Source: a virus
Virus record (IMG/VR): IMGVR_UViG_3300027710_000120
Location: 1 to 25,607 of that record
DNA: 25,607 nucleotides
Direction: 5' to 3' (one strand)
Position 1 is the stretch's first letter. Each line of letters begins with the position of its first letter. Under the pieces are notes generated by a model. That model was given only the letters and a program-made list of their open reading frames with translations. It searched no databases and was not told where the DNA came from. Both the position numbers and the translations under genes were made by a program. This document shows, piece after piece, positions 1-5,009 of this stretch.

Positions 1-60
1 GAGGAAGACGGCCAGCCCGACGAAGCCCAAGAGTGGGAATCATTTGACCCAGACTGTTAA
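1..60 (+). CDS. C-terminal end of an unidentified acidic protein (5' end outside window)
   Basis: Frame 1 is open from the first base to a TAA at the end of this stretch and encodes 19 residues, rich in Glu and Asp and ending in DPDC. The next gene's Shine-Dalgarno AAGGAG overlaps this stop codon, which is typical of the tight packing seen in the rest of the region, so I take it as a real gene end. Nothing can be said about function from so short a tail. Confidence 0.6.
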   Translation, partial: EEDGQPDEAQEWESFDPDC

Positions 61-69
61 GGAGCAACT

Positions 70-321
70 ATGATCACAGCAGACACTATCGAAGTTCTAA
101 CTTCGTATTCACCGCAGTATCTAACCAAAGCCGCACAGTTGTCAGGCTACAAGGGTCCAACCTTCACAGCCTGCAAGTTCCTGGGCATCACTAACGGCGG
201 GCAGTTCTGCTATCAAGCAGTCTTTCCAGTCAAAGGCGGTTCAGATAGCACTAAAGTATTCCTCAGCTATGACCACGATGAGGATAGGGTTATTGCAGAC
301 TATCAGTTGACAGAATGGTAA
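70..321 (+). CDS. Conserved small phage protein, unknown function (83 aa)
   Basis: This is a small soluble protein with no signal peptide or membrane segment. It begins MITADTIEVL and has the stretch KFLGITNGGQFCYQ in the middle, a pattern I have seen in uncharacterised small phage proteins. The start is fixed by AAGGAG five bases upstream, overlapping the previous stop codon. Its last codons (Leu-Thr before Glu-Trp-stop) are themselves the -35 hexamer TTGACA of the promoter for the next gene, so coding and promoter sequence are constrained together. It appears to be the downstream gene of a pair whose first member lies mostly outside the window. I see no catalytic motif and assign no function. 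Confidence 0.75.
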   Translation: MITADTIEVLTSYSPQYLTKAAQLSGYKGPTFTACKFLGITNGGQFCYQAVFPVKGGSDSTKVFLSYDHDEDRVIADYQLTEW

Positions 322-335
322 AACCGTGCTATAAT
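307..335 (+). promoter_or_regulatory. Early sigma70-type promoter P1
   Basis: TTGACA (307-312), 17-bp spacer, TATAAT (330-335), with TG one base before the -10 (extended -10). The -35 lies inside the end of the 70-321 gene. It drives the 369-1030 gene pair. Confidence 0.92.
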
Positions 336-368
336 TAGCACATATACAAACACACTAGGAGTAAAAAA

Positions 369-851
369 ATGGGAACACGAAGCACTATCGCATTGGAATT
401 CGCAGACGGCACAGTCGAGCAAGTGTATTGCCACTGGGACGGCTACTTGGCCTACAATGGCAAGATGCTGTTGGAGCACTACAGCAATCCTTTCATCTTG
501 CGTGACTTGATTGACTTGGGAGACATCAGCTCACTCAAGCCTACAGTAGGCACCAAGCACGCCTTTAGCCACTTTGGCACAGACATGAAGCAAGAGGACT
601 ACGAAGCACTCTACGGCAACATGACTACCTTCTACGGACGCGATCGCGGCGAGGACGGCACGAGTTCCAAGAAGTTCAAAGACTATGCGGACTACATTGC
701 CAACCACCAGTATGAGGAATACGAGTACATCCTGCGCTCAGTAGGCGGTGAGGCAGTTTGGTTTGTAGCAGATCACGACAACGTCTATGTTCCGTTGGTA
801 TCTGCTATTTTAGACGAAGAAGATCGTATTGCACAGGAGGAGACAGCATGA
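369..851 (+). CDS. Conserved phage protein of the MGTRSTIA / CHWDGY type (160 aa)
   Basis: The protein starts MGTRSTIALEF, then has CHWDGY at about residues 21-26 and YGRDRGED at about 93-100. I recognise this set as a widespread phage (and prophage) family of unknown function, about 150-200 aa long. It is soluble, acidic and rich in aromatic residues. AGGAG lies eight bases before the ATG, and promoter P1 starts transcription about 27 bases upstream of it. The stop overlaps the start of the next gene (ATGA), so the two are probably translationally coupled. The reading frame is clear; the function is not known to me. Confidence 0.88.
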   Translation: MGTRSTIALEFADGTVEQVYCHWDGYLAYNGKMLLEHYSNPFILRDLIDLGDISSLKPTVGTKHAFSHFGTDMKQEDYEALYGNMTTFYGRDRGEDGTSSKKFKDYADYIANHQYEEYEYILRSVGGEAVWFVADHDNVYVPLVSAILDEEDRIAQEETA

Positions 852-1030
852 GCGCGATGAAAGACTTGACCTACGACATTGAGCAACTGTATATTGACGG
901 CTTCAACAGCCGAGCAATCGCAGAAGAACTAGGGTGCCCCATAGAGGTTGTATTGGGCGCATTGGAAGCTATGAATGTGGCAGATGCGCCACAGGAGGAT
1001 GAGATCTTCAGTCCCTACTACGGAGCCTAA
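848..1030 (+). CDS. Small helix-turn-helix-like protein (60 aa)
   Basis: The start at 848 is chosen because its ATGA overlaps the previous stop and AGGAGGAG lies just upstream. A longer in-frame extension back to 758 would run through the previous gene. The product MSAMKDLTYDIEQLY... contains YIDGFNSRAIAEELGCPIEVV (quoted in part), which has the spacing of a helix-turn-helix (helix, Ala-rich turn, Gly-Cys, second helix). This resembles small phage HTH regulators, but the domain is too short to name. It is co-transcribed from P1 with the gene before it, and a role in transcription control is inference only. Confidence 0.7.
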   Translation: MSAMKDLTYDIEQLYIDGFNSRAIAEELGCPIEVVLGALEAMNVADAPQEDEIFSPYYGA

Positions 1031-1035
1031 TTCAA

Positions 1036-1071
1036 AAAATGGTTGACAACCAACCAAAATGGTTGTATAAT
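1036..1071 (+). promoter_or_regulatory. Early promoter P2 with GGTTG/CAACC operator-like repeats
   Basis: TTGACA (1043-1048), 17-bp spacer, TATAAT (1066-1071). The -35 and spacer carry alternating GGTTG and CAACC: GGTTG at 1041, CAACC at 1047, CAACC at 1051 and GGTTG at 1061. The 10-mer AAAATGGTTG occurs at 1036 and again exactly 20 bp later at 1056. No other promoter here has this, so it may be a repressor site. Confidence 0.85.
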
Positions 1072-1127
1072 TTAATTAATGCGAAATAGTTCGCAGGCAC
1101 ACACAGACATTCACATAAGGAGATTAT

Positions 1128-1538
1128 ATGTCTAAATCATTTACCCACGCTGGTGTTTCTAAGTTGGACGGTGAGTTCAAGGTTCGTTTTGCCAATGACG
1201 CAATGCGTACCAAGGTGTTGATCAAGAACGGTCACACTGATATCGATATCATCGAACTCAAGAACGCTATGTCTAAAGAAGACGCTCTTGCTTATTTGAT
1301 GAGCATCGACTTTGCCAACGGCAACCTTGCTGTTCAGGCTGCTCTTGAAGCTGAAGTCACCAAGCGTAGCGATACGCCCAAGGCTGCTAACAAAGAGCGC
1401 AAAGGCAACAAGGAAGCTAAGAAGCCTAAGAAAGCTCCAGCTCCTAAGCCTACACTCGAAGGCATCCGTGCTAAGGCAACTGTAAGCAAGGCTGAAGTCA
1501 TTGCCCAATTGGCTGACTTGGAAGACGCTCCTTACTGA
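1128..1538 (+). CDS. Small phage protein with basic Lys/Ala/Pro-rich linker (136 aa)
   Basis: Residues 1-75 form a compact alpha/beta domain beginning MSKSFTHAGVSKLDGEFKVR. Residues about 78-112 are a highly basic, disordered-looking Lys/Ala/Pro segment, followed by a short C-terminal helix ending LADLEDAPY. Such a basic tail fits binding to nucleic acid or to an acidic partner, but I do not recognise the family. AAGGAG lies seven bases before the ATG. It has its own promoter P2, the only one in the series with strong operator-like repeats, so it may be expressed at high level or be autoregulated (inference). Codon use is notably regular (AAG, GCT and AAC rich), consistent with strong expression. 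Confidence 0.85.
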   Translation: MSKSFTHAGVSKLDGEFKVRFANDAMRTKVLIKNGHTDIDIIELKNAMSKEDALAYLMSIDFANGNLAVQAALEAEVTKRSDTPKAANKERKGNKEAKKPKKAPAPKPTLEGIRAKATVSKAEVIAQLADLEDAPY

Positions 1539-1600
1539 TCAACGAGGGGCAGTGCCAATAAGTCCTCTCTTATACACCGGGGTATTCAAGGAAAAACACT

Positions 1601-1819
1601 ATGAGCAGACTACAACTATTCGGAAGACAGTGGGTCGTATTCGACGCACAGAACAAAGACCATCGCAAATGGTTTGCCAATTTCAATAAGACAGGTGCCT
1701 GGGGTTCGTGCCCCGTGAGGTTCGTGGTCAATGATGATCACGGTGATCTCGTTACTCAAATTCAACGCGAACTCATCGCTCATTACGTGGGCAAAGAGTT
1801 TGGACAAATTAGGAGTTGA
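1601..1819 (+). CDS. Conserved small phage protein, unknown function (72 aa)
   Basis: The start is supported by AAGGA nine bases upstream. The protein begins MSRLQLFGRQWVVFDAQN and has GSCPVRFVV in the middle and a C-terminal helix (QIQRELIAHYVGKEF). I have seen similar small phage proteins, all without function. There is no obvious promoter in the 62 bases before it, so it is probably read from P2 together with the preceding gene. The gap holds only weak stem-loops. Its TGA stop is part of the -35 box of the next promoter. Confidence 0.75.
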   Translation: MSRLQLFGRQWVVFDAQNKDHRKWFANFNKTGAWGSCPVRFVVNDDHGDLVTQIQRELIAHYVGKEFGQIRS

Positions 1820-1844
1820 CCTTATAGGGTATCTTTGCTATACT
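1816..1844 (+). promoter_or_regulatory. Early promoter P3
   Basis: TTGACC (1816-1821), 17-bp spacer, TATACT (1839-1844) with TG one base before the -10. One mismatch in each box makes it the weakest of the plus-strand series. The TGA stop of the upstream gene lies inside the -35. Confidence 0.82.
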
Positions 1845-1886
1845 AGTAGCAACTGTTAAGAAACAGAACTTATAAGGAAAAACAAA

Positions 1887-2156
1887 ATGAAACATTTCAA
1901 TCCAGAAACAAAGACATTCAAGTTGTTCAACGCAATGTACAACGGTGAAGCTGTTACAGCCAGTGCCGCTCAAAAGCGTTTTGGCATCAAGAACATCAGT
2001 GCTGAAGTAAGCCGCATCCGTCAAAACGGTTATGCTGTCTACGCTAACACTCGCGTCGCTGGTAACAACGCCAAGGTTACAGAATATGTAATCGGTAAGC
2101 CAAGCCGTGCAATCGTTGCCGCTGGTTACAAGGCTATGTCTTTAGGTCTAGTCTAA
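1887..2156 (+). CDS. Helix-turn-helix domain phage protein (89 aa)
   Basis: Residues about 12-55 (KLFNAMYNGEAVTASAAQKR onward, through ISAEVSRIRQNGYAVYAN) read as a winged-helix module of the type found in small phage proteins: a helix, TASAAQKRFGI as turn and second helix, SAEVSRIRQ as recognition helix, then a beta wing. The C-terminus is short and not membrane-bound. AAGGA precedes the ATG and transcription starts at P3. It is followed by two stable hairpins, so it is a one-gene unit. A DNA-binding role is a family inference and the target is unknown. Confidence 0.8.
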   Translation: MKHFNPETKTFKLFNAMYNGEAVTASAAQKRFGIKNISAEVSRIRQNGYAVYANTRVAGNNAKVTEYVIGKPSRAIVAAGYKAMSLGLV

Positions 2157-2172
2157 TAGATCGCTCCGAAGT

Positions 2173-2192
2173 CCTGGGGGTAGTGTCCCAGG
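2173..2192 (+). terminator. Stem-loop after the HTH gene
   Basis: CCTGGG pairs with CCCAGG around an 8-nt loop, 17 bases after the stop. There is no U-tract directly after it; it forms a pair with the larger hairpin that follows. Confidence 0.5.
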
Positions 2193-2202
2193 CAAACCCC
2201 CC

Positions 2203-2234
2203 GAACCCCGCCTATCGTGAGATACGTGGGGTTC
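2203..2234 (+). terminator. Long hairpin capped by a GTGA (GNRA) tetraloop
   Basis: GAACCCC (2203-2209) pairs with GGGGTTC (2228-2234). After a G-U and a C-G pair and one mismatch, TATC pairs with GATA around the loop GTGA. About 13 pairs with a GNRA cap make it the most stable structure in the early region. It lacks a proper U-tract (ACCTTTGTTG follows), so it may protect the 3' end or be a protein site as well as a terminator. Confidence 0.6.
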
Positions 2235-2240
2235 ACCTTT

Positions 2241-2256
2241 GTTGTAAAAATACAAC
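2241..2256 (+). repeat. Perfect 16-bp inverted repeat upstream of promoter P4
   Basis: GTTGTA AAAA TACAAC, ending 10 bp before the -35 of P4. It could be an operator or an accessory hairpin; no other promoter of the series has it. Confidence 0.6.
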
Positions 2257-2266
2257 ACTCAAATGG

Positions 2267-2295
2267 TTGACAAAGTGGTAAAACTTTGCTATAAT
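2267..2295 (+). promoter_or_regulatory. Early promoter P4 (predicted leaderless transcript)
   Basis: TTGACA (2267-2272), 17-bp spacer, TATAAT (2290-2295). The spacer region contains the dyad CAAAGT...ACTTTG. The ATG of the next gene begins seven bases after the -10, where +1 is expected. Confidence 0.9.
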
Positions 2296-2301
2296 ACATA
2301 C

Positions 2302-2751
2302 ATGAACACACAATACAACACCACATACGAATTTGACTTTACAGGCAAGATCCAATTTGGAGACATGCCTGTTGAGCAACTGCATAAACTGTTTCAAGAC
2401 GGCCGTGTTGCCAGTAAGTTCTTGGAGCACACGATTCCTACATGGTTTCCGGACTTGGAGTTTGTAGACGCCAAGGGCTACGATCATGTCAGCAAGACTA
2501 CCAAACGCAAGTATGATCTTAAAGGCTTTACCAAAGGTGGCGCCAGCTATGCCCCTAGCACAATGTTAGGCGCAGGCCGCAAGATTGACAAGGCAGTGTT
2601 GCATGAGCATGCCGAGAGCATTGACTACATCATCAGCGATGTTACAGAGTTCCCTAAGGTTCGTGTAGTGTTTAAAAAGGGCACTGATTTAGTGCGTGAC
2701 TACCCTAGCGGCAAGATCTCAGTTAAAGAACGCAATACCCTTTTTGGTTGA
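2302..2751 (+). CDS. Phage protein of unknown function, faint nuclease-like pattern (149 aa)
   Basis: The chosen start gives MNTQYNTTYEFDF. An upstream in-frame ATG lies across the -35 of P4 and cannot be transcribed from it. At 2302 the ATG falls at the predicted transcription start with no Shine-Dalgarno, so the gene looks leaderless. An in-frame ATG at 2365 has GGAG only two bases away, which is too close. The central region (YDHVSKTTKRKYDLKGF, then GGASYAPSTMLGAGRKID) has the Asp-x-Lys spacing and Gly-rich loop seen in some restriction-type nucleases, but I cannot define a full PD-(D/E)XK core. Its TGA stop lies inside the -35 of the next promoter. Confidence 0.78.
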   Translation: MNTQYNTTYEFDFTGKIQFGDMPVEQLHKLFQDGRVASKFLEHTIPTWFPDLEFVDAKGYDHVSKTTKRKYDLKGFTKGGASYAPSTMLGAGRKIDKAVLHEHAESIDYIISDVTEFPKVRVVFKKGTDLVRDYPSGKISVKERNTLFG

Positions 2752-2760
2752 CAGGGTATT
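2734..2760 (+). repeat. Inverted repeat spanning gene end and -35 of P5
   Basis: AATACCCT (2734-2741) and AGGGTATT (2753-2760) form an 8-bp stem whose loop contains the gene's TGA stop and most of the -35 TTGACA. As RNA it could terminate transcription from P4 while the DNA serves as the next promoter. Confidence 0.65.
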
Positions 2761-2776
2761 GAAACGGTGTTATAAT
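2748..2776 (+). promoter_or_regulatory. Early promoter P5
   Basis: TTGACA (2748-2753), 17-bp spacer, TATAAT (2771-2776), TG one base before the -10. The TGA stop of the preceding gene is bases 2-4 of the -35. Confidence 0.92.
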
Positions 2777-2801
2777 ACATATATCGCAACAAGGAGCAGA
2801 G

Positions 2802-3002
2802 ATGGCTTACACGGTCTTCAAGCACAATCAGGAGTTCACAAGCCGCAAGGGCTTAGAGGGTCCTTTCCACTATCCCAACGGTCGTGTTCTGTATTACGAT
2901 CCAATGGCTGGCGAGTACTGGGATCCACGCACAGACTTCTATGTGCCCAACGATGAAGTCTCTGAACTACAGAATTCAATCTTTGATGTAGTTAGGGGTT
3001 GA
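2802..3002 (+). CDS. Small phage protein, unknown function (66 aa)
   Basis: AAGGAG lies seven bases before the ATG and P5 starts the transcript about 20 bases upstream. The product MAYTVFKHNQEFTSRKGLEG... is short, acidic and Tyr/Pro rich (RVLYYDPMAGEYWDPRTDFY) and looks like a small beta-rich domain. There is no signal peptide and no membrane segment. I do not recognise the family. Like the gene before it, it ends in a TGA that is part of the next -35 hexamer. Confidence 0.78.
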   Translation: MAYTVFKHNQEFTSRKGLEGPFHYPNGRVLYYDPMAGEYWDPRTDFYVPNDEVSELQNSIFDVVRG

Positions 3003-3027
3003 CAGGGTTGGTAAAACCTGTTATAAT
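2999..3027 (+). promoter_or_regulatory. Early promoter P6
   Basis: TTGACA (2999-3004), 17-bp spacer, TATAAT (3022-3027), TG one base before the -10. The spacer with its flanks is an imperfect dyad, ACAGG.TT...AA.CCTGT. The TGA stop of the upstream gene is inside the -35. Confidence 0.92.
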
Positions 3028-3055
3028 ACACACATACACTAGCAAGGAGCAGACA

Positions 3056-3349
3056 ATGGCTAAACTGTTAATCCAAACTCAAACACACGAGAACTACGGT
3101 GATGACGTCAACCAACATTGGAAGCCAAAAGGCGGCTGTGATTACGTGGTCAAGAAGTTCAAAGACCTAGGCAAGGTCACAGAGGTTGTCATGGCCCTGC
3201 GCGGTCAGATCGAGTGCGACAACGAATGGTATCGCGAAAGCATCATCGGTTGGGAGATCGTAGCCGACGACTACCTTACAGAGTTTGAGAAGGATCAGTT
3301 GGAATACGAAGGTCAGATCCGCTTCCCTGCAAAAGAGCTGGTTTGGTAA
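3056..3349 (+). CDS. Conserved small phage protein (97 aa)
   Basis: The start at 3056 has AAGGAG seven bases upstream and lies after P6. A longer frame reaching back into the -35 is rejected because it would use promoter DNA as coding sequence. The protein begins MAKLLIQTQTHENYG and contains HWKPKGGCDYVVKKF, a pattern I have seen in uncharacterised phage proteins. The C-terminal half (RESIIGWEIVADDYLTEFEK) is acidic. It is soluble, with one predicted alpha/beta domain and no catalytic signature. It stands alone between P6 and P7, with a CCCT...AGGG stem-loop at its 3' end. Confidence 0.82.
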   Translation: MAKLLIQTQTHENYGDDVNQHWKPKGGCDYVVKKFKDLGKVTEVVMALRGQIECDNEWYRESIIGWEIVADDYLTEFEKDQLEYEGQIRFPAKELVW

Positions 3350-3352
3350 TAA

Positions 3353-3390
3353 CCCTACCGGTTGACAGGGCTTTGATTTGGTGTTATAAT
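3353..3390 (+). promoter_or_regulatory. Early promoter P7 with CCCT/AGGG junction stem
   Basis: TTGACA (3362-3367), 17-bp spacer, TATAAT (3385-3390). CCCT (3353-3356) can pair with AGGG (3367-3370), placing most of the -35 in the loop, the same design as P5 and P11. Confidence 0.9.
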
Positions 3391-3413
3391 ACATACACAG
3401 ACAACAAGGAACA

Positions 3414-3647
3414 ATGATGCTAGAAACACTGACACAACATGGTTACTATGATGAACGCCACGGCGGCCCATATGATCGCGGCACAGCCGACAGCTACTAC
3501 GGTCGTGACTATAATCCACACTACTTCGTAGGCGACACCTACAATAGCCCAAAGATTGAGCTGGCGCAGATGACTGCCGCAGAGATCGTGGCCTACACCG
3601 CAGGCTATACCAACAACGAAGCCAACGGCGATCGCAAGGAGTATTGA
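3414..3647 (+). CDS. Conserved small phage protein, HGGPYDRG/SYYGR type (77 aa)
   Basis: Two adjacent ATGs follow AAGGA, and either could start; I give the first. The N-terminal half is rich in Tyr, His, Gly and Asp (DERHGGPYDRGTADSYYGR), followed by NPHYFVGDTYNSP and a C-terminal helix, MTAAEIVAYTAGYTNNEA. I recall this order of motifs from other environmental phage genomes, always as a hypothetical protein. The stop is followed one base later by the start of the next gene, so the two form a bicistronic unit under P7. Confidence 0.82.
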   Translation: MMLETLTQHGYYDERHGGPYDRGTADSYYGRDYNPHYFVGDTYNSPKIELAQMTAAEIVAYTAGYTNNEANGDRKEY

Positions 3648-3648
3648 T

Positions 3649-3861
3649 ATGGAAATCCAATTTCGTACCTCAGAGCAGAGGCGCATTGCAGACCTTATGT
3701 GGGCCTGCCAGACCAATGATGAAGTCAATGTGCTACTCCGTGCCTTTGGCGTAGAAGCCTACATAGTGCGGGAGATGATGATTGCCGCTACCTACGATGA
3801 AGTAGAAGATGTGGCTTTTGCACAACAAGTCCTAAAACCCTTTAGGTTGACAGGTCTTTGA
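3649..3861 (+). CDS. Small alpha-helical phage protein (70 aa)
   Basis: AAGGAG lies before the ATG and overlaps the previous gene's end. The product is mostly helical: EQRRIADLMWACQTNDEVNV, then LLRAFGVEAYIVREMMIAA and YDEVEDVAFAQQV. It resembles short phage proteins of unknown function. It has no membrane segment. The last five codons (Leu-Thr-Gly-Leu-stop) read through the -35 box of promoter P8, so the gene end and the promoter of the RNA cassette overlap. It is cotranscribed with the preceding gene from P7. Confidence 0.78.
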   Translation: MEIQFRTSEQRRIADLMWACQTNDEVNVLLRAFGVEAYIVREMMIAATYDEVEDVAFAQQVLKPFRLTGL

Positions 3862-3875
3862 AAAGACGTTATAAT
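3847..3875 (+). promoter_or_regulatory. Early promoter P8 (drives a non-coding cassette)
   Basis: TTGACA (3847-3852), 17-bp spacer, TATAAT (3870-3875), followed by ACATACA as in its siblings. The spacer contains the dyad GTCTTT GA AAAGAC. No reading frame of useful length follows. Confidence 0.9.
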
Positions 3876-3881
3876 ACATAC

Positions 3882-4008
3882 AAGAAGAAAGAATAAGGTT
3901 GCTGAAGTAAAGAGCATTTAAGGACGCTGAGGAACAGTGTTAACGCCCCAGAGGAACTAGGGCATTTAGATGGGGCAACGATTATAATAACCCTACAGAG
4001 AATAGGGT
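3882..4008 (+). ncRNA. Candidate phage small RNA, about 127 nt, own promoter and terminal hairpin
   Basis: The transcript from P8 should begin near 3882. All three frames are closed by stop codons within a few codons, and the only ATG gives a 5-residue peptide. The RNA can form ACGCTG/CAGTGT (3924-3929 with 3935-3940, loop AGGAA), GCCCCA/TGGGGC (3945-3950 with 3971-3976, 20-nt loop containing AGGAA) and an end hairpin ACCCTA/TAGGGT (3990-3995 with 4003-4008). An outer GTTG/CAAC pairing (3898-3901 with 3976-3979) could close a junction. GAGGAAC occurs twice, both times in loops, so a GGA-binding protein of the CsrA type or an antisense role is imaginable. No tRNA arms are present. The alternative is a decayed gene between two promoters. 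Confidence 0.55.
3990..4008 (+). terminator. CCCTA...TAGGG junction hairpin
   Basis: ACCCTA and TAGGGT form a 6-bp stem around CAGAGAA, just before promoter P9. It lacks a U-tract but recurs in related form at other junctions. A look-alike, GCCC...AGAGGAACTA...GGGC, lies at 3945-3963. Confidence 0.6.
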
Positions 4009-4011
4009 CGG

Positions 4012-4040
4012 TTGACAGAGTAGTAAAACGAAGTTATAAT
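4012..4040 (+). promoter_or_regulatory. Early promoter P9
   Basis: TTGACA (4012-4017), 17-bp spacer, TATAAT (4035-4040), then ACATACACAC. Confidence 0.92.
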
Positions 4041-4070
4041 ACATACACACTAACACAAAAGGGGCGATAA

Positions 4071-4457
4071 ATGACTAAAGTAAACTATGACAGATTTGCT
4101 AGTTTTGACATTAACGAATGCTGTGACCACTTTGACAGTGAGAAGCAGAGCAACTGGAAGAAGATCGGTAAGTTCATCGTAGCAGATGGACAGGACTATG
4201 TTAACATTATGGAGACAGAGTTCGACTTTGAAGACACAGGTGATGGCGAGTATGCGGCATTTGACGCAGGTGTTAAGTATGCCTTAACTAAGATGAACAT
4301 TGCCTTTGAGGCGGCAGGCCTGGACTTGCAGATCTGCGAGATAGACTTGGTAGAGAGCATGGGCTTTATTATGGTCCGTGCAGACGACGAGCCTGAGGAC
4401 TTCGTTAAGCGGGTTCTTAAGAAGCCCGTGTTAATGGTAGAGAGCTGGATAGACTAA
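4071..4457 (+). CDS. Acidic phage protein, unknown function (128 aa)
   Basis: AAGGGG lies about seven bases before the ATG, after P9. The product is strongly acidic: MTKVNYDRFASFDINECCDH at the start, an Asp/Glu-rich middle (METEFDFEDTGDGEY), a long central helix (FDAGVKYALTKMNIAFEAAG), and a C-terminal half ending KPVLMVESWID. It has no membrane segment. An acidic, compact early phage protein may be a DNA mimic or inhibitor, but nothing here proves that. It is a single-gene unit, followed by a 116-base gap holding a long hairpin and the next promoter. Confidence 0.82.
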   Translation: MTKVNYDRFASFDINECCDHFDSEKQSNWKKIGKFIVADGQDYVNIMETEFDFEDTGDGEYAAFDAGVKYALTKMNIAFEAAGLDLQICEIDLVESMGFIMVRADDEPEDFVKRVLKKPVLMVESWID

Positions 4458-4472
4458 TTGCCAGAGTGCCAG

Positions 4473-4517
4473 CCCCTGCCACTAGACCCTGCAACTCGCC
4501 TGGGTACTTCGCAGGGG
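4473..4517 (+). terminator. Long-loop hairpin CCCCTGC...GCAGGGG before P10
   Basis: A 7-bp perfect stem (4473-4479 with 4511-4517) encloses 31 nt in which CCCTGC (4488-4493) can compete for the same 3' arm. It ends directly against the -35 of P10. The terminator role is inferred from position. Confidence 0.5.
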
Positions 4518-4546
4518 TTGACACCGAGGCTTTTCTGTGCTATAAT
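4518..4546 (+). promoter_or_regulatory. Early promoter P10
   Basis: TTGACA (4518-4523), 17-bp spacer, TATAAT (4541-4546), TG one base before the -10. Confidence 0.92.
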
Positions 4547-4573
4547 ACACACATAAACAAACAAGGACACACA

Positions 4574-4708
4574 ATGACACAGAAATCAATTCCGAGCTCC
4601 ACAGGTGGAGTCATCACTTACACAAAGACTGGCTTGATCCATACAGCCGGCAAAGCCTACAGCGGTAAGATTGCCGCTCAAGAAGCTAAATCAAACAAAG
4701 GAAAGTAA
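4574..4708 (+). CDS. Very small basic phage protein (44 aa)
   Basis: The ATG at 4574 follows AAGGA by eight bases and lies about 20 bases after the expected start of transcription from P10. The in-frame extension upstream crosses the promoter and is rejected. The product MTQKSIPSSTGGVITYTKTG... is Ser/Thr/Gly rich and ends in a Lys-rich helix (KIAAQEAKSNKGK). It is too short for a domain call. The next gene starts one base after its stop, so they share a transcript. Confidence 0.68.
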   Translation: MTQKSIPSSTGGVITYTKTGLIHTAGKAYSGKIAAQEAKSNKGK

Positions 4709-4709
4709 A

Positions 4710-4943
4710 ATGAACAAGTATCAGAAACAAGCCGCACTAGACCTAGTCAAGGTCGCTACCATTGTGCTGGGTGCCATCGCAGTCGTTGGCTACATTATCA
4801 AGTTGGGCGTAGAAGCCAATGACTTGGTTGCCGCTGGATCCTTTGCCCTTATGGGCTACTGTATCTATCAACTGTACCAAGTCCGTGTAGGACAGTTGGA
4901 GTCTGAGGATCAACGCAAAGAAATGGAAAGCCGTTACAAATAA
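4710..4943 (+). CDS. Small membrane protein with two transmembrane segments (77 aa)
   Basis: AAAGGAAAG precedes the ATG. After a short N-terminal helix (MNKYQKQAALDLVK), residues about 15-35 (VATIVLGAIAVVGYIIKLGV) and 39-57 (LVAAGSFALMGYCIYQLYQV) are hydrophobic enough to span the membrane as a hairpin. A charged C-terminal tail (RVGQLESEDQRKEMESRYK) is probably cytoplasmic. Early phage proteins of this shape are often superinfection-exclusion factors, or are simply unknown; I cannot choose. It shares a transcript with the 44-aa gene before it. Confidence 0.75.
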   Translation: MNKYQKQAALDLVKVATIVLGAIAVVGYIIKLGVEANDLVAAGSFALMGYCIYQLYQVRVGQLESEDQRKEMESRYK

Positions 4944-4945
4944 CC

Positions 4946-4981
4946 CTAGTGGTTGACAGGGCTTTGTAAAGACGCTATAAT
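4946..4981 (+). promoter_or_regulatory. Early promoter P11 with CCCT/AGGG junction stem
   Basis: TTGACA (4953-4958), 17-bp spacer, TATAAT (4976-4981), then ACATACACAC. The upstream TAACCCTA and the spacer start AGGG repeat the P7 arrangement. The spacer holds CTTT GT AAAG. Confidence 0.92.
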
Positions 4982-5009
4982 ACATACACACAGACACAAA
5001 AGGACTATT

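Noticed and set aside
758-847. N-terminal extension of the small HTH gene
   Set aside because: It lies wholly inside the preceding gene; the ATGA start at 848 has a strong ribosome site.
640-3635. Two copies of GCGATCGC (near 645 and 3629), the HIP1 octamer of cyanobacteria
   Set aside because: Two copies in 25.6 kb are not far above chance, and there are no photosystem or other cyanophage genes.
3983-3988. An extra TATAAT just before the junction hairpin
   Set aside because: There is no -35 at 16-18 bp upstream; it is part of the recurring AATAACCC junction.
3882-4008. A tRNA or tmRNA in the gene-free cassette
   Set aside because: No acceptor, T-arm GGTTCGAATCC pattern or CCA context can be found.
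4466-4573. N-terminal extension of the 44-aa gene
   Set aside because: It would translate hairpin and promoter P10 DNA; AAGGA supports the ATG at 4574.
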